A stretch of DNA of 64,000 bases, taken from Ancylobacter tetraedralis (lineage in GTDB: Bacteria; Pseudomonadota; Alphaproteobacteria; Rhizobiales; Xanthobacteraceae). Location of the stretch: NCBI RefSeq assembly GCF_014195655.1, contig NZ_JACICD010000001.1, positions 224,682 to 288,681 on the forward strand, read 5' to 3'. This document shows positions 1-9,691 of this stretch, piece after piece (position 1 is the stretch's first letter; every line of letters starts with the position of its first letter). A program made the position numbers and the translations under genes. Under the pieces are notes generated by a model. The model saw only the letters and a program-made list of their open reading frames with translations. It was not told where the DNA came from and did not search any database.

Positions 1-1031
1 GCGGGCTCGGCGCGGGCGCGGCCCATGCGGACCCGGGCGAACTGGCCGGGAACGAGCCGGCCGTCCTTGTTGTCGAACACCGCGCGCAGGCGGAACGTGC
101 CGGTCGTGGTCTCGACCTGGTTGTCGACCAGCTGGAGATGGCCGGTGACCGGCTTGCCGCCGGTGGTGGCGGTGACGATCTCGACCGGAATGCGGGCGAT
201 CTCGCCCAGCACGTCGCCGGTCCCGAGCGTGGCGAGCGCCTCGCCCACCGCGTTTTCATCGGCCGCGAAGCCGACATAGATCGGATCGACCGAGACCAGC
301 GTGGTCAGCACCGGCGAGGTCGGGCCGGCGGCGACGAGATTGCCGACCGTGACGTCGATGCGACCGACGCGGCCATCCACCGGCGCGCGCACCTCGGTAT
401 AGCCGAGATCGAGCCGGGCGGTGTGGACGGCGGCTTCCGCGGCGCGCAGATTGGCCTTGGCCTCGTTGTGATTGTTGGTGCGCTGGTCGATGTCCTGCAC
501 CGAGACGACCTTGGCGTCGACCAGCTTCTGGCCGCGTTCAAGCTCGTTCTTGGTGAGCAGCACGCGCGCCTCGGATGCGGTCGCCTGCGCCTCGGCGCGG
601 TCCAGCGCGGCCTTGAACGGCTCGGGGTCGATGGTGAACAGCAGGTCGCCCTGCTTCACCAGCGCGCCTTCGCGGAAGTGCACGGACTGCACCGCACCGG
701 CGACGCGCGGACGCACCTCCACCCGCTCGACCGCCTGCAGGCGGCCGGAGAACTCGTCCCACTTCATGGTGTCGCGGTTTTTCAAGACCGCGACCGACAC
801 CGGCACGCCCTGCGGCGCCTGGACCTGCGCGGGGGCGGGGTCGGTGGCGAGCGCCGCGCTGATCGGCCAGGCGAACCACACGGCGGCGGCAGTCGCGGTG
901 GTGGCGAGGCTGATGGCAAGGCCGGCATCGCGCCAGCGGCGGCGGGCGGGCGGCGCGGCACGATCGCGGGCGATTTCGGCGCGTACGATCTCCGGCACGG
1001 CGACATGGTTGCGGGTGCGATCATCGGTCAT
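1..1031 (-). CDS. RND efflux periplasmic adaptor (membrane fusion protein), 3' truncated by window edge
   Basis: Periplasmic adaptor of a tripartite RND efflux pump, linking an inner-membrane transporter to an outer-membrane channel. About 343 residues are visible. A cytoplasmic N-terminus is followed by one hydrophobic anchor (about residues 29-52), then the typical barrel/lipoyl/hairpin order: VEVRPRVAGAV, then FREGALVKQGDLLFTIDP, an Ala/Glu-rich helical hairpin, and the returning lipoyl half with LGYTEVRAPVDGRVGR. The ATG lies 17 bases after the stop of the upstream hydrolase-like gene, so the two are probably cotranscribed. The transporter gene should follow beyond base 1. The family is clear; the substrate cannot be told. 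Confidence 0.9.
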   Translation of the reverse strand, partial: MTDDRTRNHVAVPEIVRAEIARDRAAPPARRRWRDAGLAISLATTATAAAVWFAWPISAALATDPAPAQVQAPQGVPVSVAVLKNRDTMKWDEFSGRLQAVERVEVRPRVAGAVQSVHFREGALVKQGDLLFTIDPEPFKAALDRAEAQATASEARVLLTKNELERGQKLVDAKVVSVQDIDQRTNNHNEAKANLRAAEAAVHTARLDLGYTEVRAPVDGRVGRIDVTVGNLVAAGPTSPVLTTLVSVDPIYVGFAADENAVGEALATLGTGDVLGEIARIPVEIVTATTGGKPVTGHLQLVDNQVETTTGTFRLRAVFDNKDGRLVPGQFARVRMGRARAEP

Positions 1032-1048
1032 GGCAAAGTCTCCCGGCC

Positions 1049-1876
1049 TCAGGCCTGAACGGTGCGGACGGCGGCGGCAGGTGCGGGCGCCGTCAGGAAT
1101 GTGGTGAACAGCGGCAGCAGCGTCTGCGCCCAGGGGGGCAGGCTGGCCGCATCCGGCGGGCCGTCCGGCGGCCAGTCGGAGGGATCGGAAACGACGTGGC
1201 TCTGCACCGGCACGCCACAACTGCCGAGGCGCTGGCCATATTCAACGCTCTCGTCATGCATCGGACAATCGTCCGAGGTGAGGATGAGCGCGGGGGCGAT
1301 GCCGGCCAGGCGCCGCGAACCGAGCGGCGCGGCATAGGGGTGGGCGGCCTTGTCGGCGGTGCCGAGATAGAAATGCCAACCATCCGCCCATTTGCAGCCC
1401 GCCTCGCCCACGGCCGCGGCACGGATCGAGTGCGAGCCGAGGCACGGATCCAGCATGGGCGAAATGAGGATCTGCCCGGCAATGGGCGGGCGGTGCTGAT
1501 CACGCGCCATCAGCGTGAGGGCGGTGGCGATGTTGGCCCCCGCCTCCTCGCCGGCCACGAACAGCCGGGCGCCGCGGCCCGCCCAGCGCGCCCGCTGGCG
1601 ATAGAGCAGGTCGAGCGCGGCGAAGCTCACATTGAGCGCGGCGGGAAAGGGATGCTCGGGCGCCAGCGGATAATCGATCGAGACGACCACGGCGCCGGCC
1701 TCCGCCATGGTGCGGCAGATCATGGCGCCGCAGTCTAGATCGCCGCAGGTGAAGGTGCCGCCATGCAGGTGCAGCACGAGCGGGGTCGGGCGCAGCGCCG
1801 CGCCGGCCCGGTAGACGCGGACCGGCAACGCCGTCCCGTCCAGATCCAGCTTGTCCTCGGTCCACAGCGCCGACAT
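1049..1876 (-). CDS. Alpha/beta hydrolase of the HSL family lacking the catalytic serine
   Basis: A 275-residue protein with the hormone-sensitive-lipase fold. The oxyanion motif HLHGG (38-40) and the family block SIDYPLAPEHPFPAA are intact. At the nucleophile elbow, where GDSAG is expected, it reads GEEAG (109-113), so the serine at 111 is glutamate. The usual C-terminal catalytic histidine (HGF-like) is also not recognisable; SDDCPMHDE sits where the catalytic aspartate motif lies. It is probably a pseudo-enzyme, or a binding or regulatory protein. The ATG at 1876 is preceded by AAGGTGAG; an in-frame GTG at 1996 would add 40 residues of poor quality. First gene of the efflux operon and divergent from the LysR gene. 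Confidence 0.8.
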   Translation of the reverse strand: MSALWTEDKLDLDGTALPVRVYRAGAALRPTPLVLHLHGGTFTCGDLDCGAMICRTMAEAGAVVVSIDYPLAPEHPFPAALNVSFAALDLLYRQRARWAGRGARLFVAGEEAGANIATALTLMARDQHRPPIAGQILISPMLDPCLGSHSIRAAAVGEAGCKWADGWHFYLGTADKAAHPYAAPLGSRRLAGIAPALILTSDDCPMHDESVEYGQRLGSCGVPVQSHVVSDPSDWPPDGPPDAASLPPWAQTLLPLFTTFLTAPAPAAAVRTVQA

Positions 1877-1987
1877 GTCGCTCACCTTGGAAATCGGGGC
1901 GCGCGGACGCTCCCGGATCTCACCTGTTGCAGTGCGGCGAAACTTAGTCTCGTGCTCAGGGTGAAAAAATAGCTGAATCTGGATTAC

Positions 1988-2009
1988 ATTGTTCACCTAT
2001 GGAAACAAT
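1988..2009. promoter_or_regulatory. Inverted repeat, candidate LysR operator
   Basis: ATTGTT and AACAAT form perfect 6-bp arms separated by 10 bases, in the gap between the divergent hydrolase/efflux operon and the LysR gene and 13 bases before the LysR ATG at 2022. Size and position suit an autoregulatory LysR site. Seen as sequence; function inferred. Confidence 0.45.
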
Positions 2010-2021
2010 GGCGAGGTTGTC

Positions 2022-2975
2022 ATGGACCAGATTGCGGCGATGCGCGCCTTTGTCCGCGTGGTGGAGGCGGGCACCTTCACCCGCGCCGCCGACCTCCTGG
2101 ACAGCCCCAAGCCGACCGTCACCAAGCTGATCCAGCAACTGGAGGCGCATCTGCGCACCAAGCTGCTCAACCGCACCACGCGGCGCGTCGGGGTGACGCC
2201 GGACGGCGCCGCCTATTACGAGCGCGCGCTCGCGCTGCTGTCCGATCTCGACGAACTGGACGGCTCCATGATGCGTTCGCAGGCCACCCCCTCGGGGCGG
2301 TTGCGGGTCGATGTGCCGTCCTCGCTGGCGCTCTATGCGCTCATTCCCGCCTTGCCCGACTTCATCGCGCGCTATCCCGACATCCAGCTCGACATGGGCG
2401 TGTCCGACCGGCCGGTGGATCTGGTGGCCGAGAATGTCGACTGCGCCATTCGCGGCGGCAGCCTCACGGACCCGACGCTGATCGCCCGGCGCATCGGCCA
2501 GGTGCAACTCGTGCCCTGCGCCGCGCCGGACTATATCCGCCAGTACGGCCTGCCGCTGCATCCGCGCGAGCTGGAGAGCGGGCACCGCGTGGTCGGTTAT
2601 TTCAGCGCCCGCACCGGGCGGCCGGTCAGTTTCGAGATGATGCGCGGCGACGAGCATTACGATCTCGACCTGCCCCATGCGGTGGCGGTCAACGATTCCA
2701 CCGCCTATCTCGCCGCCGGCCTCGCCGGACTTGGCATCATCCAGGGGAGCGAGCCGATGGTGAGGCCCTATATGGAGGCCGGGCGGCTGGTGCGCGTGCT
2801 GCCGGACTGGGAGTGCGAGGCGATCACGCTGCACGTCGTCTATGCCCCCAACCGGCATCTTTCGAGCCGGCTGCGGGTCTTCGTCGACTGGGCTGCCGAA
2901 CTGTTCGCGAGCGGCGCCGCCCATCGACGCCGCGCCGCCTCGCTGCTGATGGCCACCGATCCGGGTGGCGGCTGA
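2022..2975 (+). CDS. LysR-family transcriptional regulator
   Basis: Transcription factor of 317 residues. The N-terminal winged helix begins MDQIAAMRAFVRVVEAGTF and has the recognition stretch SPKPTVTKLIQQLEAHL (about 28-44). The C-terminal effector domain runs from about residue 90 (PSGRLRVDVPSSLALYALIPAL). This is the AaeR/CrgA-like subgroup often found divergent from efflux or detoxification genes. The ATG at 2022 fits the family N-terminus; a TTG at 1989 would add 11 residues and overlap the operator. It probably controls the divergent hydrolase-RND operon and itself. Confidence 0.92.
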   Translation: MDQIAAMRAFVRVVEAGTFTRAADLLDSPKPTVTKLIQQLEAHLRTKLLNRTTRRVGVTPDGAAYYERALALLSDLDELDGSMMRSQATPSGRLRVDVPSSLALYALIPALPDFIARYPDIQLDMGVSDRPVDLVAENVDCAIRGGSLTDPTLIARRIGQVQLVPCAAPDYIRQYGLPLHPRELESGHRVVGYFSARTGRPVSFEMMRGDEHYDLDLPHAVAVNDSTAYLAAGLAGLGIIQGSEPMVRPYMEAGRLVRVLPDWECEAITLHVVYAPNRHLSSRLRVFVDWAAELFASGAAHRRRAASLLMATDPGGG

Positions 2976-2976
2976 C

Positions 2977-2991
2977 GCGCGCTTCGCGCGC
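2977..2991. terminator. Short GC hairpin between convergent genes
   Basis: GCGCGC-TTC-GCGCGC, a perfect 6-bp stem in the 26-base space between the LysR stop and the stop of the facing ABC ATPase gene. No T tract follows, so factor-independent termination is doubtful. Confidence 0.3.
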
Positions 2992-3001
2992 CGGCCGGCG
3001 G

Positions 3002-3730
3002 TCAGTGGATGACGCCGAGGAACTGCTTGAGCTCGGGCGTCGCCGGGTTGGCGAACACCTTTTCCGGCGGCCCGATCTCGTGCACGCGGCCCTGGTGCAT
3101 GAACACGACGCGCGAGCACACGTCGCGGGCGAAGCGCATCTCGTGCGTCACCATGAGCAGCGTCATGCCCTCGCTGGCGAGTTCCTTCACCACGCTCAGC
3201 ACCTCGTTGACCAGTTCGGGGTCGAGCGCCGAGGTGATCTCGTCGCAGAGCAGGGCGATGGGCTGCATGGCGAGCGCGCGGGCGATGGCGACGCGCTGCT
3301 GCTGGCCGCCCGAGAGCTGGTCGGGATAGGCATCGAACTTGTGGGCGAGGCCCACCCGCTCCAGCATCTTCTTCGCCATCACCTCGGCCTCGGCCTTCGG
3401 TGTCTTCTTCACCACCGTCTGCGAGAGCATGACATTGCGGCCCGCGGTGAGATGGGGGAACAGGTTGAACCCCTGGAAGATCATGCCGACCTTCAGCCGC
3501 AGCGCCTTGAGGTGCAACTCGTCCGGCAACAACTGGGCGCCTGCCACCGAGATGGAGCCCTCGTCGATGGTCTCCAGCCCGTTGATGCAGCGCAGCAACG
3601 TGGATTTGCCGGAGCCCGATTTGCCGATAATGGCGATGACTTCGCCCGGTGCGACATCGATATTGATGCCCTTGAGCACTTCATTGTCGCCGAAGCGCTT
3701 CTTCACTTCAGTGATTTCGATGAGCGACAT
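3002..3730 (-). CDS. Polar amino-acid ABC transporter ATP-binding protein
   Basis: Cytoplasmic ATPase (242 residues) of the GlnQ/ArtP/HisP class that powers uptake of polar amino acids. Visible motifs are Walker A GKSGSGKS (36-43), the Q-loop in IFQGFN (Gln86), signature LSGGQQQR (139-146), Walker B LLCDE (160-164) and the switch histidine in VTHEM (196). The start codon lies inside the 3' end of the upstream permease gene (23-base overlap), which implies translational coupling. Last gene of the operon that begins with the GntR regulator at 6687. Confidence 0.95.
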   Translation of the reverse strand: MSLIEITEVKKRFGDNEVLKGINIDVAPGEVIAIIGKSGSGKSTLLRCINGLETIDEGSISVAGAQLLPDELHLKALRLKVGMIFQGFNLFPHLTAGRNVMLSQTVVKKTPKAEAEVMAKKMLERVGLAHKFDAYPDQLSGGQQQRVAIARALAMQPIALLCDEITSALDPELVNEVLSVVKELASEGMTLLMVTHEMRFARDVCSRVVFMHQGRVHEIGPPEKVFANPATPELKQFLGVIH

Positions 3731-4367
3731 TGAGCTTCCTCTCGAGGATCTGGGAGGACTTGGAAAGCGGCCAGCACAGGCAGAAATAGATCAGGGCGAC
3801 GAAGCCATAGACCGTGAAGGGCTCGAACGTGGCGTTCGTGACCATCGTCCCGGCCTTGGACAATTCCACGAAGCCGATGATCGAGGTGAGCGCCGTGCCC
3901 TTCACCACCTGCACGGAGAAGCCGACGGTGGGCGGCACGGCGACCCGCAGCGCCTGCGGCAGGATCACCCAGCGCATCTGCTGCAGATAGCCCATGCCCA
4001 GGCTGGAAGAGGCCTCCCACTGGCCCTTGGCGACGGATTCGACGCAGCCGCGCCAGATCTCGGTGAGGAAGGCCGCCGACCACAGGATCAGCGCCAGCCC
4101 CGCCGCCAGCCAGGCCGGCACATCGATGCCGAACAGGCCAAGGCCGAAGAAGGTGAGGAACAGCTGCATCAGCAGCGGCGTGCCCTGGAAGATCTCGACA
4201 TAGGCCCTGACGAAACCTCGCCCCCCGCGGCTCTTGCCGATGCGCGCGAATAGCAGCGCCATGCCGACCAGACTGCCGCCGATGAAGGAAACGAGGGAGA
4301 GAAGCACGGTCCAGCGCGCCGCCAGCAAGAGGTTGCGCAGGATGTCCCAGGTGGTGAAATCGCTCAT
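3708..4367 (-). CDS. Amino-acid ABC transporter permease (HisM/GlnP class)
   Basis: Inner-membrane permease of 219 residues with about five hydrophobic segments. The cytoplasmic EAA loop ESVAKGQWEASSSLGMGYLQQM docks to the ATPase. The family marker EIFQGTPLLMQLFL follows the second segment, as in HisQ/HisM-type permeases. It lies between the second permease gene (10-base gap) and the ATPase gene (overlap). With the other permease it should form the heterodimeric channel; the amino-acid preference cannot be read from sequence. Confidence 0.93.
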   Translation of the reverse strand: MSDFTTWDILRNLLLAARWTVLLSLVSFIGGSLVGMALLFARIGKSRGGRGFVRAYVEIFQGTPLLMQLFLTFFGLGLFGIDVPAWLAAGLALILWSAAFLTEIWRGCVESVAKGQWEASSSLGMGYLQQMRWVILPQALRVAVPPTVGFSVQVVKGTALTSIIGFVELSKAGTMVTNATFEPFTVYGFVALIYFCLCWPLSKSSQILERKLNVAHRNH

Positions 4368-4377
4368 GCGCGCCTCC

Positions 4378-5049
4378 TCACCGGGCTGCTCGACGGGGGA
4401 AGATGGTCCAGCCGAGGCCGCGCAGCAGCTGGCGCAGACCGATGGCGAGGGCGAGGTAGATCAGGGTGGCGACGAAATAGGATTCAAACGCCCGGAAACT
4501 GCGCGACTGGATGAAATTGGCCGCGAAGGTGAGGTCCTCCGCCGCGATCTGCGACACCGCCGCCGAGCCCAGCATGACGATGACGATCTGCGAGGACAGC
4601 GCGGGCCAGATGCGTTGCAGCGCCGGCACCAGAACCACGTACCAGAAGGTCTGGATGCGGCTCATGCCGAGGCTCGCGCCCGCCTCGAACTGGCCGCGCG
4701 GCGTCGCCTGGATGCCGGCGCGGATGATCTCGCAGCCATAGGCGCCGAGATTGATCACCATGGCGAGATTGGCCGCTTCCAGCTCGCCCATGCGCACCCC
4801 GAGGGCCGGCAGGCCGAAGAAGATGAAGAACAGCTGGATCAGGAACGGCGTGTTGCGGATCAGCTCCACATAGGTGGCGACGATCGCCCCGAGCCAGCGC
4901 GGCCCGAGCGCGCGCGCCCAGGCGCAGGCAATGCCGAGCGACACGCCGAGAATGCCGCCCACCAGCGTCAACTCGACCGTGATGAGAATGCCTTTCACCA
5001 GGACTGGCCAATAGTCGAACAGCCAGCCGAAATCGAACGCGTAGTTCAT
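4378..5049 (-). CDS. Amino-acid ABC transporter permease (HisQ/GlnP class)
   Basis: Second inner-membrane permease, 223 residues. It has hydrophobic segments near 14-36 and 50-75, the marker ELIRNTPFLIQLFFIFF, and the EAA loop GIQATPRGQFEAGASLGMSRIQ. It is a paralogue of the 3708-4367 product and forms a transmembrane heterodimer in this family. A 95-base gap separates it from the binding-protein gene, and no strong terminator is apparent there. Confidence 0.93.
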   Translation of the reverse strand: MNYAFDFGWLFDYWPVLVKGILITVELTLVGGILGVSLGIACAWARALGPRWLGAIVATYVELIRNTPFLIQLFFIFFGLPALGVRMGELEAANLAMVINLGAYGCEIIRAGIQATPRGQFEAGASLGMSRIQTFWYVVLVPALQRIWPALSSQIVIVMLGSAAVSQIAAEDLTFAANFIQSRSFRAFESYFVATLIYLALAIGLRQLLRGLGWTIFPRRAAR

Positions 5050-5144
5050 GCCTGAACTCCCGCTGATGCGGCGGTGAGGGGGAGGCGGGCCACGCGGCCC
5101 GCCGAGGGATCAGCCGTCACAGTTCCCCGGCTGCGGAGCCGTCC

Positions 5145-5945
5145 TCACAGGTCGGCGGGCAGCTTGGCGCCGAGCCACTTCTCGGAAATGGCGTCGAGCG
5201 AGCCGTCCTTCTTGGCGGCGGCGATGATGGCGTCGACCTTGGCCAGCAGCGCCGGCTCGTTCTTGTTGAGGCCGATATAGCAGGGCGAGTTCTTGATCAG
5301 GAACTTCAGCTCCGGCTTCTTCGGCGGGTTGCGCGCGAGGATGGCGGCGGCCACCACGTTGCCCGTCACCACCACGTCGACCTGGCCCGAGAGGAAGGCG
5401 GAGATGGTGCCGTTATTGTCCTCGTAGCGCTTGATGGTGGCATCGGCCGGGGCGAACTTGGTGAGTTCCAGATCCTCGGTGGCGCCGCGGGTGACGGCGA
5501 TGGTCTTGCCGGCCAGATCCTTGGCCTCGCTCACCTTCACGTCGGCGGGCGCGAAGGCGCCGGAGAAGAACGGCGCATAGGCCGTGGAGAAGTCGATCAC
5601 CTTCTCGCGCTCGGGATTCTTGCCCAGCGAGGAAATGACGAGGTCGACCTTGTTGGTCTGCAGATAGGGAATGCGGTTGGCGCTCGTCACCGGCACCAGA
5701 TCGACCTTCACGCCAAGCTTCTCGGCGATCAGCCGGGCGACGTCGACATCATAGCCCTTGGGCGCCATGTCGGCACCGACGCTACCGAAGGGCGGGAAGT
5801 CCTGCGGCACCGCGATGCGGATCAGCTTGCTGGTCTCGATGGTGGCGAGCGCGTCTGCCCGGGCGAGCGACAGCTGCGCGAGCGGCGCCTGCGCGGCGGC
5901 CAGCAGCGCGCCGGCGGCGAGGGCGATGAGGGTGCGACGGTTCAT
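5145..5945 (-). CDS. Periplasmic amino-acid-binding protein of the ABC transporter
   Basis: Solute-binding protein (family 3, SBP_bac_3) of 266 residues. The N-terminus MNRRTLIALAAG continues into a hydrophobic stretch with an Ala-rich cleavage region near 25-32, so it is exported. The mature part begins ATIETSKLIRIAVPQDFPPF, followed by family blocks GYDVDVARLIAEKLG, DLVISSLGKNPEREKVIDFS and IAVTRGATEDL. The ATG at 5945 is 4 bases from the GntR stop and gives the signal peptide; a longer frame would only add an Arg/Pro leader. It delivers substrate to the two permeases downstream. Confidence 0.93.
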   Translation of the reverse strand: MNRRTLIALAAGALLAAAQAPLAQLSLARADALATIETSKLIRIAVPQDFPPFGSVGADMAPKGYDVDVARLIAEKLGVKVDLVPVTSANRIPYLQTNKVDLVISSLGKNPEREKVIDFSTAYAPFFSGAFAPADVKVSEAKDLAGKTIAVTRGATEDLELTKFAPADATIKRYEDNNGTISAFLSGQVDVVVTGNVVAAAILARNPPKKPELKFLIKNSPCYIGLNKNEPALLAKVDAIIAAAKKDGSLDAISEKWLGAKLPADL

Positions 5946-5949
5946 GCGG

Positions 5950-6687
5950 TCAATCCTTTTTCTCGAACGAGGGGGCAGGGGTGTGATGATGGGGAACGGA
6001 AGGCGCGTTGCCGGCAAAGGTCGACGGCGACAGAAGCTCGCGAAGCCCCGCGAGCGGATCGGGCTTGGCGGTGAGGTCGAGGCCGGCCTCGACCTTGCCG
6101 ATATGCTCGTCCATCAGCCGGGCGGCACGGGCGAGATCGCCCGCCTCCATGGCCGCGACGATGTCTTCGTGATCGTGGCTCGACTCTTCCGCCTTCTCCG
6201 TCGGCTGGTAGAGCATCGAGATCAGCGTGGTGCGCGCCGTCAGGTCGCGGATGATCTCGGTCAGCAGGCGGTTGCCGAGCGCGTCGGCGAGGTGGATGTG
6301 GAAGTCGCCCAGCAGGCAGGCACGGGACGAGACATCGCCGGTCTCGATGGCCGCGCGCTCGATGGCGACATGTTCCCGGAGGCTCTCCAGCACCGCGGGG
6401 GGCACCTCCCGCACGGTCTGCAGCAGGCCGGTCTCGATGACGCGGCGGGTCTGGAACGCCTCGCGCGCCTCCTCGGCCGAGGGCTCGACCACGAACCAGC
6501 CGCGCCGGGCGCTGACCTGCACCACGCCGCGCGTCTCCAGCCGCATCATCGCCTCGCGCACGCGGGTGCGGGACACGCCGAACAAGTCGGCGAGCTTCTG
6601 CTCGCCCAGCCGCGTGCCGGGATTGATGCGGCCGGCGAGGATGGCGGAGAGGATCGCCTCCTCGATATTGGCACTGGCGGGGTTCAT
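5950..6687 (-). CDS. GntR-family (FadR subfamily) transcriptional regulator
   Basis: Repressor-type regulator of 245 residues. The N-terminal winged helix has the core LGEQKLADLFGVSRTRVREA (27-46). It is followed by an all-helical FCD domain with the metal-ligand pattern of the family (DFHIHLADALGN, SHDHEDIVAAME, MDEHIG). It is the first gene of the transporter operon and only 4 bases from the binding-protein gene. The palindrome at 6702-6713, 14 bases upstream of the ATG, is the obvious operator, so the operon is probably self-regulated and induced by the transported amino acid or a metabolite. Confidence 0.92.
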   Translation of the reverse strand: MNPASANIEEAILSAILAGRINPGTRLGEQKLADLFGVSRTRVREAMMRLETRGVVQVSARRGWFVVEPSAEEAREAFQTRRVIETGLLQTVREVPPAVLESLREHVAIERAAIETGDVSSRACLLGDFHIHLADALGNRLLTEIIRDLTARTTLISMLYQPTEKAEESSHDHEDIVAAMEAGDLARAARLMDEHIGKVEAGLDLTAKPDPLAGLRELLSPSTFAGNAPSVPHHHTPAPSFEKKD

Positions 6688-6701
6688 GGCTTGCTCACAA
6701 A

Positions 6702-6713
6702 CTTGTATACAAG
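6702..6713. promoter_or_regulatory. GntR operator CTTGTATACAAG
   Basis: Perfect 12-bp palindrome just upstream of the GntR start. FadR-subfamily regulators commonly bind short palindromes of the form TTGTATACAA, so the assignment is strong by position and sequence. Confidence 0.75.
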
Positions 6714-7073
6714 CTGGAAAGCAAGCGGCGTGCCAAGGTTTCGGTACAGCCGTGGCAACGGACGCGCCGCACGCGCGCGGCGGCCGGCTGGCCGACCGCC
6801 CTCCAAATATAACCTTATTTTTCAATTGGTTGATGGGGGGCTGCTGTTCGCGCGCGGCCTGGCCTCGCCGCATCGGCGTCCGCAGGCCCGCGGCTGCCGC
6901 TTTCGCGCGCGCCACCCGCCGTCCTGCCACATCTTTGGTCAGTCCTGCTAATCGCGACGTCGCGCGGCGAGGAGGAACGGCATACCTCGCGCGATCCGTA
7001 TGCCCACCCGGCCCTTCCCGGAACCGTCCTGCGTCCTTTCGGCCGGCCTCGCGCCGGGAGGCCGGCCGGGACG
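6714..7073. other. Non-coding gap upstream of the GntR-led operon
   Basis: A 360-base interval without a credible gene. A short AT-rich island at about 6803-6830 stands out from the GC-rich surroundings and could hold the promoter of the operon on the minus strand, but no convincing -35/-10 pair was found. The rest lies beyond the 3' end of mutB and shows nothing recognisable. Confidence 0.5.
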
Positions 7074-9230
<2,157 letters not shown>

Positions 9231-9300
9231 CGTGGCCTCCTCGCATCGGGCGTCCGCTTTGGCGGATGCCGCGTCCGGGCCTTGGCGGCCCCGCTTGTAC

Positions 9301-9669
9301 TCACGCCCGTTTGGCGACCCATGAGCCCGAGCAGGCGGGCTTGGGCGAGGTCCAGTCCCCCGAGGCGGTGTCGCCGCGCACCAGCCCGGTGGCTTTGACG
9401 CTCTGGCCGCTATGGGCGAGATTCATGCGGATCAACCCGGCCCGGTTGATGCCGCCGGTCGCCTTCACCGGCCAGAAGCCGGCATAGGTGACCTCGCCGT
9501 TCTTCACCCGCATCTTGAAGTCGTAATTGGTGTTGCAGGCGCCATCCTCGGCGGAGGTCGTGACGGTCCAGATGCCGTCATGATGAGTGTCGCTCGCCCA
9601 TGCCGCGCCGACGGGCGTCGCCATCGCGGCCACCGTGAGGAGGAGGACCGGCTTCAACGCAAAGGACAT
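9301..9669 (-). CDS. Small secreted protein of unknown function within the mut operon
   Basis: A 122-residue protein with an N-terminal signal peptide (hydrophobic core about 6-18, cleavage near GAAWAS). The mature part is beta-rich: [55 protein letters not shown]. Two cysteines could form a disulfide in the periplasm. It sits between mutA (22 bases) and mutB (70 bases) on the same strand, although nothing in it suggests a role in cytoplasmic propionate metabolism. I do not recognise a named family with certainty. The start gives a proper signal peptide; a longer open frame upstream only overlaps mutA. Confidence 0.75.
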   Translation of the reverse strand: MSFALKPVLLLTVAAMATPVGAAWASDTHHDGIWTVTTSAEDGACNTNYDFKMRVKNGEVTYAGFWPVKATGGINRAGLIRMNLAHSGQSVKATGLVRGDTASGDWTSPKPACSGSWVAKRA

Positions 9670-9691
9670 GCTGCTTCCCTTTCGCTCCTGT

